Shown one piece after another: positions 52,475 to 60,744 of a stretch of 64,000 nt of DNA. The position numbers and the translations under genes are program-made. The number at the start of each line of letters is the position of its first letter. The first letter of the stretch is position 1. The notes under the pieces are model-generated. The model saw only the letters and a list, made by a program, of their open reading frames with translations. It was not told where the DNA came from and made no database searches. Source of the stretch: Bradyrhizobium diazoefficiens (GTDB lineage Bacteria > Pseudomonadota > Alphaproteobacteria > Rhizobiales > Xanthobacteraceae); the NCBI RefSeq assembly GCF_016616235.1, contig NZ_CP067100.1:1547001-1611000 (forward strand), written 5' to 3'.

Positions 52475-54205
52475 TCACGCCGCCACGCGCTCGCCTCGTT
52501 CGACCAGCGCCGCCAGCCCCCTCGCATCCGCAACGACACTCACCGCCATCGGCTCGTCGCGGCCGCGGATCGCGACCTGCTGCTGCGGCAATGCGTCCCC
52601 GGCAAGGCCTGCGGTGCGGCGTACCTCCTCGGAGACGATCGCTTCACAGGCGAGCGTCTTGGTCATGTCCTGGAGGCGGGCGGCGACGTTGACGGCGTCG
52701 CCGAGCGCGGTGAAGACGATGTGATCGCGATAGCCGATGTCGCCGATGATGACCTCGCCGCCATGAATGCCGATACCGAAGCGGATCGGCTGGCGCAGAT
52801 CGTGGCTCAGGAGCTCGTTGAGCTCGTCGATATGCGTGGCAATGCTGCTGGCTGCCTTCAGCGCCTGCCGGCAGGCCGTTTGCGCATCGGCCGACAGCCC
52901 GAACAAGGCCAGCATGCCGTCGCCGACGAACTGGTTGGGCTGACCGCCGTTCTCGATCACGGCCTGCGAGACCGCGCCGAGGAAACGGTTGACGATGAAG
53001 ACGGTGTCGAACGGCAGCCGCTTCTCGGCAAGCTGCGTCGAGCCGCGCATGTCCACGAACAGGCTGACGAGATAGCGCTCCTGGCCGATTCGCGCGGGCG
53101 TCGTGGCCTGCCCGGCCGCCGCATGTGTGTGTGGCGCGAAGAGCTGGAAGAAGGAGAGGTCGCACTCCGGCCGCAGCTGGCAGGCGAGACGGATCGAGGG
53201 ATCGGCGGTGCCGACGCGGGCGAGCACGAAGGCCTCGCGCTGCGACGGTTCGGGCAGGGCGGCATGGTCGCCAATGATGCGGATGCGGCAGGTCGAGCAG
53301 CGGGCACGGCCGCCGCAGACACTGGCATGCGGCACGTTGTGGCGCAGGCTCGCCTCCAGCACCGACAGGCCCTTTGGCACGCGCACCGTCTTGCCGTTGC
53401 CGTAGGACAGCGCGATCATGCCGCCGCGCCGTTCGCGCAGGGCGCGCAACCCGCGCGCCGCCAGCGCCAGTCCGAGCAGGCCGAGATAGCCAAGGGTGAC
53501 GGCGCCGGTGATGCGCTCGAGCGTGTCAGCCTCCGCAACCGTGCCGACCTGACGGCTGGTGAAATTGTGTGTGCGCCACTCGCCATCATCGGCCTCGACC
53601 ACGATGCTGCGGCCGCCCTGGTAGACGCCGAGCAGCGCCAGCGTCGGGATCAGCACGGCGGCCGCGAGCAGATAGGGCGCCGCGCGCGCGAAGAACGGCT
53701 TGAGCCGAAGCCAGAAATAGATGCCGATGCAGCCGTGGACCCAGGCGATGATCAGCAGGATGGTCATGGTCCAGATGCGGTTCGACCCGACGAAGAACAG
53801 ATAGAGCTCCTGCGGATAGTGCTTCTGGTGTCCGTACAGCGTCTGGCCGAGCCGCACGCCGATCACATGCGCCATGACCAGGACAGGGATGCTGAGGCCC
53901 AGCACGAGCTGGAGCGGCTCGATGGTCTTCCAGCGGAACTGCCGGCGCTGGTACAGGGCATAGACGCCGAGCCCCATATGGGTGAGCGCTGCGGTGTAGA
54001 ACAGGATCGCGACGGGCAGGAATTGCCAGAACGCCATGTGATAGGTGACGCCGATCTCCATGGCATCGACCGAGATGTTGCCGAGCGCATGGTTGAGGAA
54101 ATGGCTGACCACATAGGCGAACAGGATGATGCCGCAGACCAGCCGCACCTGCCGCACGCCGGTCGAGCGGACGAGTTCGGACATCTGTGCGGGAGCGGCG
54201 GCCAT
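52475..54205 (-). CDS. cyaC: Membrane redox-regulated class III adenylate cyclase (CyaC-like, diheme/2Fe-2S)
   Basis: 576 aa. Six hydrophobic helices (about 20-250) carry the tetra-His pattern of succinate:quinone oxidoreductase diheme anchors: candidates His35 or His39, His76, His113 and His157. A 2Fe-2S ferredoxin-type domain at about 265-355 has Cys297, Cys303, Cys306 and Cys342 (CGGRARCSTC...ACQL). The class III cyclase domain at about 375-560 has metal Asp385 (FVDMRGS) and Asp429 (VGDGMLALFG) plus ALGDAVNVAARLQ; Gln425 sits where many cyclases have Lys. This matches Sinorhizobium meliloti CyaC, whose cyclase responds to quinone redox state. It makes cAMP at the inner membrane. ATG at 54205; ribosome-binding site weak. 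Neighbour sorAB feeds electrons to the chain. Confidence 0.9.
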   Translation of the reverse strand: MAAAPAQMSELVRSTGVRQVRLVCGIILFAYVVSHFLNHALGNISVDAMEIGVTYHMAFWQFLPVAILFYTAALTHMGLGVYALYQRRQFRWKTIEPLQLVLGLSIPVLVMAHVIGVRLGQTLYGHQKHYPQELYLFFVGSNRIWTMTILLIIAWVHGCIGIYFWLRLKPFFARAAPYLLAAAVLIPTLALLGVYQGGRSIVVEADDGEWRTHNFTSRQVGTVAEADTLERITGAVTLGYLGLLGLALAARGLRALRERRGGMIALSYGNGKTVRVPKGLSVLEASLRHNVPHASVCGGRARCSTCRIRIIGDHAALPEPSQREAFVLARVGTADPSIRLACQLRPECDLSFFQLFAPHTHAAAGQATTPARIGQERYLVSLFVDMRGSTQLAEKRLPFDTVFIVNRFLGAVSQAVIENGGQPNQFVGDGMLALFGLSADAQTACRQALKAASSIATHIDELNELLSHDLRQPIRFGIGIHGGEVIIGDIGYRDHIVFTALGDAVNVAARLQDMTKTLACEAIVSEEVRRTAGLAGDALPQQQVAIRGRDEPMAVSVVADARGLAALVERGERVAA

Positions 54206-54331
54206 GATTCGGTTGTATCAGTTCATGAAGGAGAACAGCCAGCCTAGCGTTTAATTCCCGGAGTGGACAGGTTGTGAGGTCACATGCGCGGCAAGATTAC
54301 GAAACAGTAGGGAAGACACCACGCCCACTGC

Positions 54332-54483
54332 TGTCGTCCCGGACAAGCGCACCCCCAGGCGCGCGCCGATCCGGGATCCATAACCACAGGCAGGTGTTTG
54401 GCGAGGTTCGTTACCAGCTCGTCCGGCAGCTTCTCCCTGTGATTACGGGTCTCGCGTCTGCGCTCTCGCTTGCCCGGGACGAC
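54332..54483. repeat. About 150-bp interspersed palindromic repeat, copy 2
   Basis: Begins TGTCGTCCCGGACAAGCG and ends GCTTGCCCGGGACGAC; the inner GGGATCCATAACCACAGG and CTCCCTGTGATTACGGG match copy 1 at 31934-32079. It fills about half of the 334-bp gap between the cyclase and the GT39 gene; the rest shows no gene. Confidence 0.75.
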
Positions 54484-54539
54484 ACCGACGTTGGCGCCCC
54501 ACATTGACTCCCTCTCCCAAGTCGGGGAAAAGCGCGGCT

Positions 54540-56189
54540 GTGACGATCGCTCCCGACATCTCTGCGAAGCCAGACGCCGCCGCCCGCCGGCTCCTCCTCA
54601 TGGCCGCGCTCGTCATCGCCGCAATGACGCTGCTGCGCATCGTCTATGCCTCCGCGATCGAGCTGCGCACCGACGAGGCCTATTACTGGACCTGGTCGAA
54701 GGAGGGAGCGTTAAGCTTCCTCGATCATCCTCCGATGATTGCCTGGCTCGTCCGCTTCGGCACCGCGATCTTCGGCGACACCGTCCTCGGCGTGCGCTTC
54801 GGCGGCATCGTCGCCATGCTGGTGACGCAGCTGCTGCTCGCCGACATCGTCCGCCGCCTCACCCATGATGCGCGCGCGGTCATGTTCGCGGTGCTGATGC
54901 CGGAAGCCGCGCTCTATTACGGCCTGCTGATGGCCAAGGTTGCCCCCGACGTCGCTATGATCCCGTTCGCGGTGGCGATGATGTGGTCGCTGGTGCGGCT
55001 GGCGCAAAGCGGCGACGGCCGCTGGTGGCTCGCGGCCGGACTGTTCGCGGGGTTGTCGCTGCTGTCGAAATTCACCGCGATCATGTTCGCCCCCGCGGTT
55101 GCGGCGTTCCTGCTGGTGCCGGACTGGCGCTGGCGCTGGCTGCGCAGCCCTTATCCTTACCTCGCGGTGCTGATCGCGGTCGCAATCTTCTCGCCGGTGC
55201 TGATCTGGAACGCGCAGCACGATTGGGCCTCGTTCCGTTTCCAGGGCGTGCGCGCCACCGCCAATTACGGCATCTCGCTGCGGACGATCGGCGATTACAT
55301 CGGCCTGCAATTCGGCCTGGTCGGCTTCGTCATGCTGCCGGTCGTGCTGTCGGCTTTGGCGATGACGGCATGGCGCGGCTATCGCGCGCGCGAGCCAGTC
55401 GCGATCCTGCTGTCGACCGCGGTGCTGGTGCCGTTCCTCTATTTCCTCGTGAAGTCGATGACGCTCCGGGTCGGCGATACCTGGCCGATGTTCATGTGGC
55501 CGGTCGGCTTCGCCGCCGCCGCCGTCAACCTCGTCATGCTGTCGCGTGAGGGCTGGCCGGCGCGGCTGATCCGGTCGAGTGTTCTCTGGCTCAACATTGC
55601 GGTGGTCTCGGGCGTCGCCTTCGTCGTGATCGTGTTCCTGTACTACGTCGCCGCGCCGTGGAATCTGCTCGGCAAGATCGACCCGATCGGCGCCGAAGCT
55701 GGCTACGAGCAGCTCGCCGCGCGCGCCCAGGCCGCACTCGACGAGACCGGCGCGACCTGGATCGCGACCACGGACTATCGTACCTACGCCATGATGCGCT
55801 GGCTGTTCCGCGGCCGCGTGCCTGTCGTGGAGATCAACGAGCGCGGCCGCTTTCAGGATTTCCGTGATCCCGGAATGAACAGGATCAAGGGCCACGCCGG
55901 CATCTATGTCGGCCGCGAGCCGGACAATCGCGCACCGGTGTGGGATTCGATCTCCGCGCAGCGCCAGCCGCTCGGCGAAGTCGAACGCCGCTGGCGCGGC
56001 GTGCTGACGGATACCTATGTGCTGGAAAAGCTGACGGGCTGGACGCCGGACCTGTCACCGCCAAAAGATTCGCCGTTGTTCCAGTGGCGCGTGCTGGCGG
56101 GCGAGTTCAGGGCGAGACTGGCGCGCCTTTTCTTACCCTCCCCTGGAGGGGGAGGGTCGATCGCGCGCAGCGCGAGCGGGGTGGCGTGA
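54540..56189 (+). CDS. GT39/ArnT-like membrane glycosyltransferase
   Basis: 549 aa from the GTG at 54540; a TTG at 54504 is an alternative, and neither has a strong ribosome-binding site. Dolichyl-phosphate-mannosyltransferase/ArnT family: TM1, then the catalytic loop ASAIELRTDEAYYWTW with the two acidic residues typical of the family, HPPMIAWLVRFGT, and about ten transmembrane helices to residue 375. It uses a lipid-linked sugar donor, acting in the inner membrane towards the periplasm; acceptor unknown. The last 15-20 codons (SPGGGGSIARSASGVA) are encoded by the palindromic repeat that begins at 56134, so the original stop was probably lost or moved. Confidence 0.85.
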   Translation: MTIAPDISAKPDAAARRLLLMAALVIAAMTLLRIVYASAIELRTDEAYYWTWSKEGALSFLDHPPMIAWLVRFGTAIFGDTVLGVRFGGIVAMLVTQLLLADIVRRLTHDARAVMFAVLMPEAALYYGLLMAKVAPDVAMIPFAVAMMWSLVRLAQSGDGRWWLAAGLFAGLSLLSKFTAIMFAPAVAAFLLVPDWRWRWLRSPYPYLAVLIAVAIFSPVLIWNAQHDWASFRFQGVRATANYGISLRTIGDYIGLQFGLVGFVMLPVVLSALAMTAWRGYRAREPVAILLSTAVLVPFLYFLVKSMTLRVGDTWPMFMWPVGFAAAAVNLVMLSREGWPARLIRSSVLWLNIAVVSGVAFVVIVFLYYVAAPWNLLGKIDPIGAEAGYEQLAARAQAALDETGATWIATTDYRTYAMMRWLFRGRVPVVEINERGRFQDFRDPGMNRIKGHAGIYVGREPDNRAPVWDSISAQRQPLGEVERRWRGVLTDTYVLEKLTGWTPDLSPPKDSPLFQWRVLAGEFRARLARLFLPSPGGGGSIARSASGVA

Positions 56190-56292
56190 TCTCTCCACGC
56201 GGGCAGCATGCGAGGTGGAGAGACCGTCACCCCACCCCGTCTCGCATCGCTGACGCGCTGCGAGCCGACCCTCCCCGTTCAGGGGAGGGTAG
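56134..56292. repeat. ACCCTCCCC-type intergenic palindromic repeat, copy E
   Basis: ACCCTCCCC (56135) with GGGGAGGGT at 56149-56157, inner GATCTCTCCACG / CGAGGTGGAGAGA, and GACCCTCCCCGTTCAGGGGAGGGT at the right end. It overlaps the 3' end of the glycosyltransferase gene and ends just before the convergent YcjF gene. Confidence 0.75.
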
Positions 56293-56300
56293 AAGAGCCG

Positions 56301-57329
56301 CTACTCTTCCTCGTCCTTCTTCCGCAGCAGATCCGTCGCGAGGTCCGACAGCTTCGGGGGCGGCAGCGCCGCGAACGGTAGTGGTCGCGTCACGTCGATC
56401 GCGGCGAGGCCCAGCCGCGCCGTCAGCAATCCGTTCAGCACGCCTTCGCCCAACCGCTGCGAAAGCTTTGCCGCAATCCCGTGTCCCAGCATCTGCTGCA
56501 CCAGGCTGTCGCTCGCGGCCATGCCGCCGGTGATGGCGAGATGGGCGATGATTTGGCGGAGCAGGCGGATCATGCCGAGTGCGCCGGGGCGGCCACCGTA
56601 GAGGAAGGCGAGCTGGCGGATCAGGCGCAGCGCGGCGACAAACACGAACATCACGTCGATTGCCGCGCGCGGGCTCACCGCCGTCACGATCGAGACCTTT
56701 TGTGCGGCCGACGAAACCAGCCGTCGCGCTTCCGCATCGAGCGGCGACATCAGCTCGCGTTCGGCGAGCCGGATCATGTCGGCGCCGTCGATGATCTCGC
56801 CGGCGTGGCTTTCCAGCTTGGCGCGGGCGCGCGCCAGCTGTGGATTCTGGTGCGCGATCTTGAGCAGGTCCTGCACGATGACGCGGCTCTCCTTGCGATC
56901 GTCGCTGGCAAGCACCGCGGCTGCGCGTTGATGCAGCTTCTCGATGATTGTGAGGCGCGCGAGGCCAAACGCCTCGCGGCCGATCACCACGGCCAGCGCA
57001 AGCGCGGTGACGAAGGCGAAGGCAAGTCCGACGAAGCCGAGGCTTTCGCTGCGCGCAAACAGGTCCTCGATCAGGTGCACCACGCCAAGCCCGGTGCCGA
57101 GCAGCGTCAGGCCGGCAAGGCCGGACCAGAACAGCGTGCCCCAGGGAAAGCGGCGTCGCGCGGGAAGTGCGGTTTCGATTGGCACCGGGAAGTTCGATGG
57201 ATCGGGCTCCGGCGTGATCTGGATGGTGGCGCGGCCGAGCCGACTGGTCTCGTCGGATTCGCTGACGATGACGCCGGGATCGTCGAGCCGGAACGTCGCC
57301 GGCCGTCGTGGCTTCGATCGGTCGTTCAT
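56301..57329 (-). CDS. ycjF: YcjF-family (UPF0283/DUF697) membrane protein
   Basis: 342 aa. Acidic/Pro-rich N-terminal tail (about 1-65), two transmembrane helices (about 66-85, 100-120), a helical stalk and the DUF697 domain with a further hydrophobic region (IDVMFVFVAALRLIRQLAFLYGGRPGALGMIRLLRQIIAHLAITGGMA). Its ATG overlaps the ycjX stop by 4 nt. The YcjX-YcjF pair is conserved in proteobacteria and usually linked to envelope or heat/phage-shock response, with no fixed biochemical role. C-terminus is Lys/Glu-rich. Real and co-translated with ycjX. Confidence 0.9.
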   Translation of the reverse strand: MNDRSKPRRPATFRLDDPGVIVSESDETSRLGRATIQITPEPDPSNFPVPIETALPARRRFPWGTLFWSGLAGLTLLGTGLGVVHLIEDLFARSESLGFVGLAFAFVTALALAVVIGREAFGLARLTIIEKLHQRAAAVLASDDRKESRVIVQDLLKIAHQNPQLARARAKLESHAGEIIDGADMIRLAERELMSPLDAEARRLVSSAAQKVSIVTAVSPRAAIDVMFVFVAALRLIRQLAFLYGGRPGALGMIRLLRQIIAHLAITGGMAASDSLVQQMLGHGIAAKLSQRLGEGVLNGLLTARLGLAAIDVTRPLPFAALPPPKLSDLATDLLRKKDEEE

Positions 57330-58795
57330 GACAGCTTGTCTCCGATCAGGAACTGCAAGGCACGGTCGAGGCGGATGTGTGGCAGCGCCGGCTCGCTGTC
57401 GCCCTCGCGCTCGAGCTTGGGCGGACGGAAGCGCAGGAAGCGAAAATCGCTTGTCTCGGCGGCCTGCGTCGACAGCCCCCGGAACGCGTCCGCGCCGTTG
57501 AACAGCGGCTCGGGATCCAGCGGCAGGTCGCCCGGAAAGGTCGCGACTTCCGTGTTGCCGTCAAAGAACTCGCCGCCGGCGCTTTCGCCCGCGGCTGGCG
57601 TTCCCAGGATCGAAGGCAATTTGTCGCGGCCATGCGCAACCTGCGCCTCGCGCGTGGCGCGTACCGCGGCGAGCGCGACGACGTCGATCTGCGCGCCAGT
57701 ATTTTCCGCACGCGCGACGGCGCGGCTCACGGCGCGACGCAGCACCGCCTCGAGCCGGTCGTGGCTGGAATGATGCAGATGATCCGCCTTGGTCGCCGCG
57801 AACAGGATGCGGTCGATGCGCGGCCGGAACAGGCTGGATAGAATCGTGCTGCGGCCGATGTTGAAGCAGTCGAGAATGCCCGCGAGCGCGGCTTCGAGAT
57901 CGTGCAGCGCCTCGGGGCCGGAGTTGAACGCGGCGAGCGCATCGGCCAGCACGATCTGGCGATCGAGCCTTGCGAAATGATCGCGGAAGAACGGCCGCAC
58001 CACAACGTCCTTGTAGGCCTCATAGCGGCGCACCATCATCGCCCATAGCGATCCCTCGCCCGCCTGTCCGCCCGCGGGCACGTCCAGCGGCGCAAAGGTC
58101 AGCGCCGGCGTGTCGGCGAGATTGCCGGGCATCAGGAAGCGGCCGGGCGGCAGCAGGCTCATCGCAAACCGCTCGTCGCGGCAGGCGCGCAAGTAGCTGG
58201 TGAACAGCTTTGCGGCCGTCAGCGTCGCCTGTTCATCCTCGCGTGCTTCGGGCTTGAGCGTCGCAAGATGCGCGTGCCACTCCGCGGCGAGATGCGCGCG
58301 CGGCGCCTCCCGCGACAGCGCAAGGCTTTCGGCGGACCATTGCTCATAGCTCTTTTGCAGCAGCGGCAAGTCGAGCAGCCATTCGCCGGGATAGTCGACG
58401 ATATCGAGCGTCAGCGTGCGGTCCGCGCCATTCGGGCGCTGGTAGTCGATGACGAGGCGCAGCTCGCTGATGTCGACGGTCGAGCTCGGCCAGCGCCGCT
58501 CCTCGATCAGCGCGCGCAGATGGCTCTCATAGGAAAAGCGCGGCACGGCATCGTCCGGCTGCGGCGCCAGATGCGCCCGCGCGATCCGGCCCGAGGCATA
58601 GGCCTCGAACACCGGAAACCGGCCGCCGCGGGTGAGGCCATGGATCAGTGCCGTGATGAACACCGTCTTGCCGGCCCGCGACAGGCCGGTGACGCCAAGC
58701 CGCACCGTCGGATTGAAAAAATGCTCGCCATAGTCGATCAGCGCCCGCGCCGACAGGCGCGCCTCCTCGACCATATCCTGGAAACTGAATGCCAT
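57326..58795 (-). CDS. ycjX: YcjX-family (DUF463) P-loop NTPase
   Basis: 489 aa, standard for DUF463. P-loop GLSRAGKT at residues 37-44 (VRLGVTGLSRAGKTVFITALIHGL), with TLDIVDYPGEWLLDLPLL as the Walker B/switch-like segment and FAATKADHLHHSS as the guanine-specificity-type TKAD motif. The family is a dynamin/GTPase-like group. ATG at 58795; no strong Shine-Dalgarno is visible. Operon with ycjF; the pair is likely cytoplasmic NTPase plus membrane partner. Substrate and purpose unknown. Confidence 0.92.
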   Translation of the reverse strand: MAFSFQDMVEEARLSARALIDYGEHFFNPTVRLGVTGLSRAGKTVFITALIHGLTRGGRFPVFEAYASGRIARAHLAPQPDDAVPRFSYESHLRALIEERRWPSSTVDISELRLVIDYQRPNGADRTLTLDIVDYPGEWLLDLPLLQKSYEQWSAESLALSREAPRAHLAAEWHAHLATLKPEAREDEQATLTAAKLFTSYLRACRDERFAMSLLPPGRFLMPGNLADTPALTFAPLDVPAGGQAGEGSLWAMMVRRYEAYKDVVVRPFFRDHFARLDRQIVLADALAAFNSGPEALHDLEAALAGILDCFNIGRSTILSSLFRPRIDRILFAATKADHLHHSSHDRLEAVLRRAVSRAVARAENTGAQIDVVALAAVRATREAQVAHGRDKLPSILGTPAAGESAGGEFFDGNTEVATFPGDLPLDPEPLFNGADAFRGLSTQAAETSDFRFLRFRPPKLEREGDSEPALPHIRLDRALQFLIGDKLS

Positions 58796-58978
58796 ATGAA
58801 GGTGAGGGGGCTCGGGCGAGGGATACGCAAAACGGATTAGTCACAAAAGTGGCAACTGCCTGATAAAAATCAAGCTTCATACTTCCACCGCCTTTGTCGG
58901 CAAATCAGCCGTTTGAACGACGCGCCGGTCCTGAAGGACCATAAAAGAGAGCATTGCCTCAGCCATTCTCGGATTGTC

Positions 58979-59674
58979 ATGACCGTGTTCAGACTGAAAC
59001 AGTTTGCCTCCACCTCCGTGCACGCCGCAGCCGACGCGATGGGCTGGAACTACGATCGCGCCGAGCTGATCGCTGACGGAATCATCCATGCGATCGGCCT
59101 CCTCGCCGGCACCATTGCAGCGACCGTGCTGGTGGTGCTGGCGGCGGTCTACGCCGACGCCACAGATATCGTCGGCGTCTCGATCTATGTCGCCGGCCTG
59201 CTGTCGATGCTGGTGCTGTCGGCGACTTATAACCTCTGGCCGGTCTCGCCGGCCAAATGGCTGCTGCGGCGGTTCGACCATTCCGCGATCTATCTGCTGA
59301 TCGCCGCGACTTACACGCCGTTCATCCTGGAGCTGAAGGACAGTGTGTTCGCGCTGGCGCTGCTCGTCTGTGTCTGGTGCGTCGCTATCGTTGGTATCGT
59401 GCTGAAGCTCCGATATCCCGGTCGGTTCGACCGCGTCGCGGTCGGCATCTATCTCGCCATGGGCTGGAGCGGAATGATGCTCTACGATTCCGTGGTCAAG
59501 GCTTTGCCCGCCCTGGTGCTGGGCTTCATTTTTGCCGGTGGCCTGCTCTACAGCCTTGGCGTGATCTTCCACGCCTGGCGGCGGCTGCGCTTCCAGAACG
59601 CGATCTGGCACGGCTTTGTCTTGGCTGGCGCGGCGTGCCATTATACCGCGGTGCTCGACCTCGTGCTGAGCTGA
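58979..59674 (+). CDS. Hemolysin III/PAQR-family membrane protein
   Basis: 231 aa from the ATG at 58979; a TTG at 58913 would add 22 residues. Seven transmembrane helices fill residues about 40-230. PAQR signature: ADGIIHAIGLLAG in TM1, SATYNLW and FDHSAIYLLIAATYTPF (Ser/His/Asp metal site region), YSLGVIFHAWRRLRFQNAIWHGFVLAGAACHYTAVL with the two His near the end. Family members are putative Zn-dependent hydrolases or receptors; the hemolysin name is historical. Followed 39 bp later by an SDR gene on the same strand. Confidence 0.92.
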   Translation: MTVFRLKQFASTSVHAAADAMGWNYDRAELIADGIIHAIGLLAGTIAATVLVVLAAVYADATDIVGVSIYVAGLLSMLVLSATYNLWPVSPAKWLLRRFDHSAIYLLIAATYTPFILELKDSVFALALLVCVWCVAIVGIVLKLRYPGRFDRVAVGIYLAMGWSGMMLYDSVVKALPALVLGFIFAGGLLYSLGVIFHAWRRLRFQNAIWHGFVLAGAACHYTAVLDLVLS

Positions 59675-59713
59675 GCAAGCTCAAGAAGCGGTATCATCAA
59701 GAGGAGACGTCGC

Positions 59714-60508
59714 ATGCAGGTGACCGGCAAGGTCGTGGTCGTCACGGGCGGCGCAAACGGCATCGGCAAGGCGCTGTGCGAGGCCTTTCATCAGGCAGGC
59801 GCGGCCAAGGTCGTCGTCGCCGACATGGACGTCGGCAATGCGAGGGCGGTCGCCGCCACGGTGGACGGTGCAGCGTTCAAATGCGACGTCGCGCAGGAAA
59901 AGGATATTTCGCACGTCATCGAGGAGACCGAACGGCAGTTCGGGCCGATCGAGCTGTTCTGCTCCAATGCCGGCATCGGCGGCGGCTTCGATCCGATGTC
60001 GGTCAATGCCGGCGGCAATTCGGACGAGCCCTGGCAGCGCAGCTGGGCGATCCATGTCATGGCGCATGTCTATGCGGCGCGGCATCTCGTCCCCCGCATG
60101 AAGGCGCGCGGCGGCGGCTATTTCCTCAACACCATCTCGGCCGCGGGCCTGCTCTCGCAGGTCGGCAGCCCGGCCTATTCGACGACAAAACATGCCGCGG
60201 TTGGCTTTGCCGAAAATCTCGCGATCTCGCACAAGGCTGACAATATCAAGGTGTCGATCCTGTGCCCGCAGGGCGTCGACACCAACATGCTGCGCTCGAT
60301 CCCAAAGGGCCCGCAATCCGGTGATGGCGATCTCACGCCGGAACAGGTGGCGAAGGACGTGCTCGCCGGCCTTGCGGAGGAGACGTTCCTGATCCTGCCG
60401 CACCCCCAGGTGCTCGGCTACATGCGCAAGAAGACCGAGAACTACGACCGCTGGATCGGCGGCATGGCCAAGATCCAGGCAAGGATGCGGGAGGAGTTCG
60501 GGAAGTAG
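59714..60508 (+). CDS. Short-chain dehydrogenase/reductase (SDR)
   Basis: 264 aa. Rossmann motif TGGANGIGKAL, Asp in VVADMD at the end of strand 2 (NAD preference), NAG in SNAGIGGG and the active-site YSTTK with preceding Ser of TISAAG. A long C-terminal helix carries the YDRWIGGMAK tail found in the SDR group commonly near beta-oxidation genes. ATG with GAGGAGA about 7 nt upstream. Cytoplasmic NAD(P)H oxidoreductase; substrate not predictable. It is followed by a palindromic repeat. Confidence 0.93.
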   Translation: MQVTGKVVVVTGGANGIGKALCEAFHQAGAAKVVVADMDVGNARAVAATVDGAAFKCDVAQEKDISHVIEETERQFGPIELFCSNAGIGGGFDPMSVNAGGNSDEPWQRSWAIHVMAHVYAARHLVPRMKARGGGYFLNTISAAGLLSQVGSPAYSTTKHAAVGFAENLAISHKADNIKVSILCPQGVDTNMLRSIPKGPQSGDGDLTPEQVAKDVLAGLAEETFLILPHPQVLGYMRKKTENYDRWIGGMAKIQARMREEFGK

Positions 60509-60534
60509 CCGACGCTGTTCCCGCAATTGACGCT

Positions 60535-60719
60535 GTCATGCCCCGCGACCCGTCTACGCCAAGGCTTCGCCGGGGTTGAGATCCAGGGGCGCCGAAGCTT
60601 TAGCGTAGGCGGCAGGCGGGGCATCCAGTACTCCGCGGCTTCTCGATTTAATCACTGCGGCCTCGGAGTACTGGATCGCGCGCCCCAGTGCGCAATTGCG
60701 CACAAGGCGGGGCAATGAC
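60535..60719. repeat. Composite intergenic palindromic repeat with 16-bp core
   Basis: Outer GTCATGCCCCGC / GCGGGGCAATGAC arms, internal ATCCAGTACTCCG (60617 on) pairing with CGGAGTACTGGAT, and the 16-bp palindrome GTGCGCAATTGCGCAC at 60688-60703, identical to 8421-8436. It fills the 236-bp space between the SDR and the convergent ThDP enzyme. Confidence 0.75.
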
Positions 60720-60744
60720 AGCTGCGTGTGTGGCGGCATTCGCC

